From Undaria pinnatifida (taxonomy: Eukaryota; Sar; Phaeophyceae; Laminariales; Alariaceae), in contig JABAKD010000001.1 in NCBI GenBank assembly GCA_012845835.1, positions 3,351,540 through 3,415,539 on the forward strand: a DNA stretch of 64,000 nt, in the 5' to 3' direction. Shown here in pieces: positions 58,380 through 64,000 of the stretch. The notes beneath the pieces were generated by a model. The model saw nothing but the letters and a program-made list of their open reading frames with translations, searched no databases and was not told the DNA's origin. How positions within the stretch are numbered: position 1 is the first letter of the stretch; each line of letters begins with the position of its first letter. The position numbers and the translations under genes were made by a program.

Positions 58380-59500
58380 GGGTATCTTGTGTCACATAGC
58401 GGTACCTGATAAGCGCCAGTGTCAACGTTATCACCGGCACGTGGCATTGCCTTCCCACCGGTACCTTCTATTTCCGTACCTCTGGTACCCGTTATTTTTA
58501 CCTTACCACCGTGCCTGATGTTTCCTTACAACCGGCACTCGATCGGTAGTGCCTACACAACCGTTACCACCGCTACCCGGTTTTCCCGTACCACCGGTGC
58601 TTGATACTGCTATACCACCGGTACCTGCTATGAAGATGTCCGTACCACCCGGTGCCCGTTATTACCTTGCCACCGGTACCTAATACCTGGTATTTTTTAC
58701 CAGCGATCCCCGGTACTACTTTATCATAGGAACCTGCAAAATACCTTTCCACCGGTATCCCGTATTTCTTTACCAGCGCTACCCGATATTACCTTACTGG
58801 TTGTACTCGGTAGTACCTAACCACCGGTACCTGCTATGAGCATTTCCTTACCACCCGGCGCCCGGTATTACCTTGCCACCGGTACCTGATATTTGCTTAC
58901 CAGCGGTACTCGGTACTACCGTATCATGGGTACCTGCAAAGTACCTTTCCACCGGTACCCGGTACCATCGCTACCCGATATTACCTTACCGGTTGTACTC
59001 GGTATTACCTAACCACCGGTACCTGCTATGAATGTGTCCTTACCAGCCGTAGCTGTGTTTGCCTTTCTGCCTTGCCAGTACCTGCTATATCGTTGCGTCC
59101 GGCACATGCTATCACCTTACCACCCGTACCTGATACAGGTATTACCTTGGCCACCGGTACGACGTAGTACCTCACCGTCAATACCTGCTATTACCTTTAT
59201 CCCCTGTACCTGGATCGAATTACCTTGCCACCTGTACCCGTCATTACCTAGTCACCGGTACTTTATGTTGCCTTACCATTGGTACCTTGTTAGCGTATTG
59301 CGTTTAGATTACCATCGTTACGTGATAATACCGTACGACCCGTACCTGATATTGCCGTCGCCACCGGTAGCCGGTATTACCTCACCACGGGTACCAGATA
59401 TTTGCTCGCCACCTGTACTTGGTGCAATTACTCGATACCGATAAAACCTTACCACCGGTACCTACGATGGCCTTACCGCTGGTACTTGATACCGGGTATT
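58380..59500. repeat. Degenerate ~28-bp array rich in CCACCGGTACCTG
   Basis: About 1.1 kb of units such as TACCTTACCACCGGTACCTG with ATATT, TATT or GCTATG spacers. GGTACC (a KpnI site) recurs dozens of times. Unit length varies, so it is an old array. Confidence 0.85.
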
Positions 59501-59539
59501 TCGTTTTGTCACTTGGTGATACATGTTGCGAAGAATTAC

Positions 59540-59675
59540 GTTGTCTTGTTTTCTTTTTCGTTTTTTCCCCATCCGCTAACGCTTAAGCTCGTCACATTTC
59601 CACGTATTTTCATGACATGCCGTGTGCCGATTTTAACTCAATTGTGCTCGCGATCCAACGCTAGCTGGTTTATCC
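59540..59675 (-). repeat. SINE-C copy, reverse orientation
   Basis: On the plus strand: CCCCATCCGCTAACGCTTAA, CACATTTCCACGTATTTTCA, CGTGTGCCGATTTTAACTCA, then GATCCAACGCTAGCTGG. This is the reverse of the family. Confidence 0.5.
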
Positions 59676-59924
59676 TCCAGTTCCCGTGGTACCGGTAGCG
59701 CGAGCTTTCCCTACTGGTGGTCACCGTTACTTGTCCAGCAACACAAGCTGCCGATGTATACAGACACGAGAGTATGTCGACCCGACGTGATGCCTGGGGA
59801 TCAGGTGCCGTGGAGCCACCCGGAAAGTCATCCCTCCATACCATATGTACCTCCGATTAGTGATACCCTGGTACCTCCTACCGGGTCTATGCTTCCCACT
59901 CTTTTTCTTTTTTTTCTTTTTTTT

Positions 59925-60115
59925 TTTATCTCTTCTAATATATTGGCACTTTTCTCTCTCTTTCTCCCTTTCCCGAGATGTAACCTCAGATCCAGGGTCG
60001 CTGAGCAGGTTCCCCCCCCCCCCCCCCCCCCCCCCCTCCCCACTACGGTACGTGCCTTCCTTTTTGATCGCGAGAGGATTTCAGCGATTTCTTCCCTCGT
60101 CGAATTGTGGCACTA
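59925..60115 (-). mobile_element. SINE-A fragment (body without tRNA head)
   Basis: Carries the body boxes (CCACTACGGTACGTGCCTTC, ATCGCGAGAGGATTTCAGCG on the plus strand) and a C-run of about 26, but stops before the tRNA-like head. This is typical 5' truncation of a retroposed copy. Confidence 0.65.
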
Positions 60116-60289
60116 GCACCTTCTAAAAATTCCTTCCCAAACGCATGCTACTACGTATGGAGGTTGCAGTATTTTTACGCTCTTAACCACTTTGTGCATA
60201 GAATGGATGCTCCTTGACCCAAAATCGTCGGATTTTTTTTTTTCCTGTTTTACTATCGCATGCCACATTATTTTTTTTCGGTATATTAC

Positions 60290-60470
60290 AGTTGGACGCG
60301 AGTCGACGTGGGAAGAAAAAAGCTGAGTTACTCTGGCGATGAAACTGAAGGCGCGTACCGTAGTGGGGAGGGGGGAGGAGGGCCCGCTATGATGTGTGAC
60401 CCCGGATCTGAGTTACTACTGGGAGGGAGGGCGAGAGTAGTGCGAGGATGATGAAAGGGATGAGGGAAAA
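60290..60470 (+). mobile_element. SINE-A fragment
   Basis: Plus-strand body with GGACGCGAGTCGACGTGGGA, GGCGCGTACCGTAGTGGGGA and GACCCCGGATCTGAGTTACT, then an A-rich end. The head is absent. It sits inside a MITE-1-like segment. Confidence 0.6.
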
Positions 60471-60643
60471 AAAAGGTACAGTATGCCTAGACCATGGGTT
60501 TTGGTCGTGGGGTTGGTTTCACTTTCGGTTTACAAGAATAGTAAAAAAAACAGTTTTGGGCGAGGAATAGAGCTCTCCTCAAGTGGTTACGAGTTTAAAA
60601 AAAAAGAAACATGTGCTTCTACCGCCGCAGCATGTGTCCCAAT

Positions 60644-61110
60644 GATGTCAGGAGACGGCGCTTTCATCCCTTGACCGACGGCTGTTTCCAACGATTTACC
60701 TTGACTAACGCCAAACTATTACCATGTAGGTTTTAGTGTGGAACGATCGGTTGGACACCCTTGGCCGCTGGTCGTTTTCCCTTGACTGACCGTCTCTTGT
60801 CGGCAGACAGCGTTTTTGACCCATTGACCGACGGCAATTTTTCAATAATTCACCTTGACTGACGCCAATCTACTAGGTTTTAGTGTGGAACGATCGGTTT
60901 GACACCCTTGACTTGACCGCTGGGCGTTTTCCCATGACTGACCGTCTCCTGTCAGGATACGGCATATTGACCCCTTGACAGACGGCAAATTTCCTATAAT
61001 TTACCTTGACTGACGCCAAAATACTAGGTTTTAGTGTGGAACGATCATTTTTACACCCTTGACTGACCGCTGGATGTTTTCCCTCGACTGACCGTCTCCT
61101 GACATCTTTG
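60644..61110. repeat. ~150-bp tandem array related to 45584-46332
   Basis: Three units combine the 97-bp monomer (CTTGACCGACGGC, CCTTGACTGACGCCAA, AGGTTTTAGTGTGGAACGAT) with the end unit (ACACCCTTGACTGACCGCTG, TTGACTGACCGTCTCCTG). Confidence 0.8.
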
Positions 61111-61173
61111 ATGTGTCCCACGTGTACTTAGATTTTTACCGCTATTCGTTGTGCGGTCACGCCTGTCTTAATC

Positions 61174-61395
61174 GTGAGATCCCCTCCCCCAACCCCCCCC
61201 CGTGCGGTTCTTGAAAGGATGCAGTTCACCCTTCATTCGACTTGCCGAACACCTCACGGCGCTTCGCGCTTGGTGCAAACAATGTCTGCCTGGTGGATTA
61301 AAACCAGACGTGCTCCGTCCCTGCATCGTAGGGGTGCGAGGGTCTTATGGTCATACGACTACGCCATGCGCAAACTGAGTACACCCCCCCTCCCC
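61174..61395. repeat. Dispersed repeat F just upstream of eRF1
   Basis: CCGAACACCTCACGGCGC, GACGTGCTCCGTCCC, GGGTGCGAGGGTC and CATACGACTACG(G)CCATGC also occur at 15225-15420 and reversed at 8225-8412. C-rich tracts border each copy. Confidence 0.7.
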
Positions 61396-61573
61396 CGCTC
61401 TTCTCCCTCCCTCCCCCCCCCTCCCGCCGCCCTCCTCAGGCACATATTTTGTAACTTCAAGACGGACGGTTCAACTCGGAACGCGGGGGGGGGGGTGGTG
61501 GGGGCAGGGGCGGGGACTTGGCGTGGTGACTGAGAAGAGGGGGGGTGCTTGAGCGCTGGGGGTTGAACTTCAA

Positions 61574-61594
61574 CCTGCAACTTAAAGTTGCAGG
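61574..61594. promoter_or_regulatory. Perfect palindrome 80 bp upstream of the eRF1 ATG
   Basis: Arms CCTGCAACTT and AAGTTGCAGG flank a single A. It lies between a G-rich stretch (61480-61565) and a T run (61617-61626) in the presumed promoter or 5' UTR. Could bind a dimeric regulator or form a short hairpin in the leader. No TATA box was recognised. Confidence 0.3.
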
Positions 61595-61673
61595 GGGCGC
61601 GGGGGTTTTGGGAGTGTTTTTTTTTTCAAGTCTAGTGGGGCTTTCTTAGACAGAGAGACCAGTTTTAGCAGCC

Positions 61674-61771
61674 ATGTCGCACAAGAGCATGCCGGAGGTG
61701 GACCAGGGGGACCGACAGGTGGAAATATGGAAGGTGAAGAAGCTCATCAAGTCCCTCCAGAAGGCTCGAGG
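61674..61771 (+). CDS. eRF1: Eukaryotic peptide chain release factor subunit 1 (eRF1), first coding exon; rest lies beyond the window
   Basis: The ATG opens 32 codons plus two bases of a split glycine codon, then the donor GG|GTGAGT. The peptide contains VEIWKVKKLIKSLQKARG, which matches the N-terminus of eRF1/SUP45 in eukaryotes ('VEIWKiKkLIksLe.ARGNGTSMISL'). eRF1 recognises all three stop codons in the ribosomal A site and triggers peptide release with eRF3. Domain 1 residues such as NIKS would lie in later exons. I found no continuation (NGTSMISL) in 61772-64000, so intron 1 exceeds 2.2 kb. The start is the first ATG in a sensible context (GCAGCCATGT). The amino-terminal MSHKSMPEVDQGD part is lineage-specific. 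Confidence 0.88.
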
Positions 61772-61949
61772 GTGAGTGGGGAGTCGTCCCAAGGTGCAGT
61801 ACGTGCGGGTTGCACTTTTTTGTCCGTCGTTGTTTGTCGCCGGCGGCTCGGCGCGGCGCTTTTCCCACTGAGACGATACCACTCGCCTTGGGGACAGATC
61901 ACGAGCTAGATGATATACTGCTGTAGGTCCTATGTATGTGTTGGCTCAT

Positions 61950-62279
61950 CCCTTTTGTTATCTCAGCACTTTTCTTTCTCCTTCTCGCTCCCTAGACACA
62001 ACTCAGACCCGGAGTTTGTAATCAGGCTCTTCTCCCCCGCTTTCGCCTTACGGTACTATGCTTCGTTTTTTTTATCGCGAGAAGACTCCAGCGATTTGTT
62101 TCCTCGTCGACTCGCATCGAATTGCGCCCACCCACTCTGCTGGGCGCTCTCAGCTGTAGTTTCTTTTTGCCATACATATTTTTTCAAGTAAACTATAAAG
62201 TCCGACCCACGTCGGACTTGAACCCCGGGACCATCTCTAGTAGCATTCGAGGGTAGCCACTAGACCACCGGGGCGACCG
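61950..62279 (-). mobile_element. SINE-A, near full-length copy in eRF1 intron 1
   Basis: Minus-strand copy with head GGTCGCCCCGGTGGTCTAGT and a box B region GGTTCAAGTCCGACG. Body as in the copy at 55211. It is antisense to eRF1. Confidence 0.75.
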
Positions 62280-62299
62280 GCCTATATGTTGTTCAGTAC

Positions 62300-63092
62300 G
62301 TATCCGACCGAGGATGTGTGTGCTAGATCGTACAGACCATTCCGCTCTCTGTGGATATGATGTACTACTGTACGTTTTGCGGTATCTGTGCAGTACAGAT
62401 TCAACCCGGGAAATGTGTGCTATGATAGATCGTGCAGATCGTACCCCTCTCTGTCGATATGATCTAAAATATGTTGTGCGGATCTGTGCAGTACAGCTCC
62501 ATCCCAGGAGATCTGTGCTATGGTAGATAAAACGGATCATACCGCTCTCTGTCGATATGATACAGCATATTTTGCAGGATCGGTGCGATACAAACCCGGG
62601 AACTGTGTGATAGATCATGTAGATGTCGATATGATGTAATATGGGATCTGTGCTGTACAGGCCCAACCCAGGACACGTGTGCTAGATAATACAGGTCATT
62701 CCGCTCTCTGTCGGTGTTATTTAATATGTTGTACGGGATATGTGCAGTACATATTCAACCCGCAAAATGTGTGCTATGATAGATCGTACAGATCGCACTG
62801 CTCTCTGTCGATATGATCTATAGTATGTTGTGCGAATCTGTGCAGTACAACCTCAACCCAGAAGATGTGTGCTATGGTAGATAACACAGATCATACCGCT
62901 CTCTGTCGATATCATATATCATCTTTTGCAGGATCTGTGCAGTACAAACCCAGGAAATGTGTGATAGATCATTCAGATCACACCGCTTTCTGTCGATATG
63001 CTATAACATGTTGTGCGAAATTTGTGCAGTACAGCTCTCACCCAGAAAATGTATGCTACGATAGATCATACAGACCATACCGCTCTCCTTAG
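62300..63092. repeat. ~90-bp satellite with a four-monomer higher-order unit (~355 bp), eRF1 intron 1
   Basis: Monomers share GCTCTCTGTCGATATGAT and GGATCTGTGCAGTACA. TTCAACCCGGGAAATGTGTG (about 62400) and TTCAACCCGCAAAATGTGTG (about 62755) mark equivalent positions 355 bp apart, and the other three monomer types repeat in the same order. Confidence 0.8.
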
Positions 63093-63390
63093 CCTACGTG
63101 GGATTGCGTGCCGGGTTTACCCTTGTAGTTGTTCTCAACGCCCCGTTGACGGGTTGGGGTACAGAGCTCAAGCGAGAAGCCTCGGACACTTCAGGTGTGT
63201 TTATGTTTACGGTAATGCCGTGGGGAGCCTGCTATAGCAAAGGCTTCGGATCCAGGATCGCAGAACTAGGTCGCTTCGTCGCGAGGCGGACGTGAGCACC
63301 ACCCGCTCCCGCAGACGGTGGAGGAGCACGGCGATTTTTCGCCGCGGTCCCTTCTTTCGGAGTTTTTTTCTTCGACCTGTGTTTTTTTCA

Positions 63391-63855
63391 CGCGCCAGCT
63401 GACCACAGCTAGCCCCGATGTGCCGGCTGTCTGTCGGCCCTTGCGCCGCCCCCGGCGGTTGCCGCGGTCCCTCCTTGGGAGCTTTCGACCTATTTTTCCG
63501 ACGCGCCAGCTGACCACAGCTAGCCCCGATGTGCTGGCTGGTCTGTCGCCGCTTGCGCCGTCCCCCCGCGCGCTCACGGAAGCCCCTCGCACGCGTGTTG
63601 GCTGATTGTTTTTTTTGTTTGCCCGTTTGGGACTCCCGCGTAATGTGCTGGCGATAAAACTTGACAAGCGAGCGGGAAGCGGTGCGCGCAACGGTATGGG
63701 TTCACCGGGGTCTCTTTTTTTTTACCCCGTTGGAGATTTCGACGATTGTGGGCTATTATTAACTCGTTTTGAGACTTGAGATTTGGACGATTCTGGGTCA
63801 TTATTAACCCGTTTTGAGACTTGAGATTTGGACGAATCTGGGTTATTGAGAATGC
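63391..63855. repeat. Two short tandem duplications at the window end
   Basis: CGCGCCAGCTGACCACAGCT with AGCCCCGATGTGC at 63391 and 63502 (111-bp step). GAGATTTGGACGAATCTGGG units at 63733, 63778 and 63823 (45-bp step). Both lie in presumed eRF1 intron 1. Confidence 0.75.
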
Positions 63856-64000
63856 AGACTTGTCGCAGAAGATGTGCGATTGCAGCGTGTCGAGAATTGT
63901 TGCAGGTTGCTGGGTTAAGAAACGGTACGTTTTGCTTATTCTCCTAGTAATGGCTTTAACCGAAGGAGTTGTGCGAACACGCGCGCAGCACGATATTGTT

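Noticed and set aside
63266-63691. 141-codon minus-strand ORF with repeated TSGLAVVSWRV
   Set aside because: The repetition reflects the 111-bp DNA duplication, and the ORF lies in the presumed eRF1 intron 1 without other coding signs.

Overview
This window is nuclear DNA from a eukaryote. Coding sequence is broken into short exons with GT-AG introns, there are no operons or ribosome binding sites, and most of the 64 kb is repeats: tRNA-derived SINEs, several MITE-like families, minisatellites and long simple-sequence tracts. One protein carries a hydrophobic segment followed by an AAQ-GF cleavage-like motif, which resembles the bipartite plastid presequences of algae with secondary plastids. 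My best guess is a photosynthetic stramenopile (ochrophyte, possibly a brown alga) with an expanded genome. That placement is inference only.

The best-supported gene runs on the minus strand from 51436 down to 16370. Eleven exons, each joined at a clean AG|GT donor and CAG acceptor, encode an 863-residue CNNM/CorC-type membrane protein (DUF21, two CBS motifs, CorC/HlyC C-terminal domain), probably a plastid Mg2+ or cation transporter. Only 2.6 kb of its 35 kb is coding. All ten introns are phase 0. Intron 7 is 16.3 kb long, splits the second CBS motif and holds an 8-kb array of ~174-bp satellite monomers. The last exon ends inside a locally repeated sequence, so the C-terminal tail looks exonised.

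A second gene starts at 61674 on the plus strand. Its first coding exon encodes the unmistakable N-terminus of eukaryotic release factor eRF1. No second exon is visible before the window ends, so intron 1 is longer than 2.2 kb. It contains a SINE and a ~355-bp higher-order tandem repeat.

Layout: 1-16.4 kb is repeat-rich flank with three weak plus-strand coding candidates (1937-2003, 6606-6865, 9451-10305). 16.4-51.4 kb is the CNNM/CorC gene and its intronic repeats. 51.4-61.6 kb is intergenic, with SINEs, a degenerate GGTACC-rich array and two tandem arrays. 61.7-64 kb is the 5' end of eRF1. The two genes are divergently oriented about 10 kb apart and show no functional link.

No rRNA, functional tRNA, CRISPR array, viral gene or intact transposase or reverse transcriptase was recognised. 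Repeat families are named here only for this report (SINE-A, -B, -C; MITE-1, -2, and so on). Repeat borders are read by eye and may be off by tens of bases.
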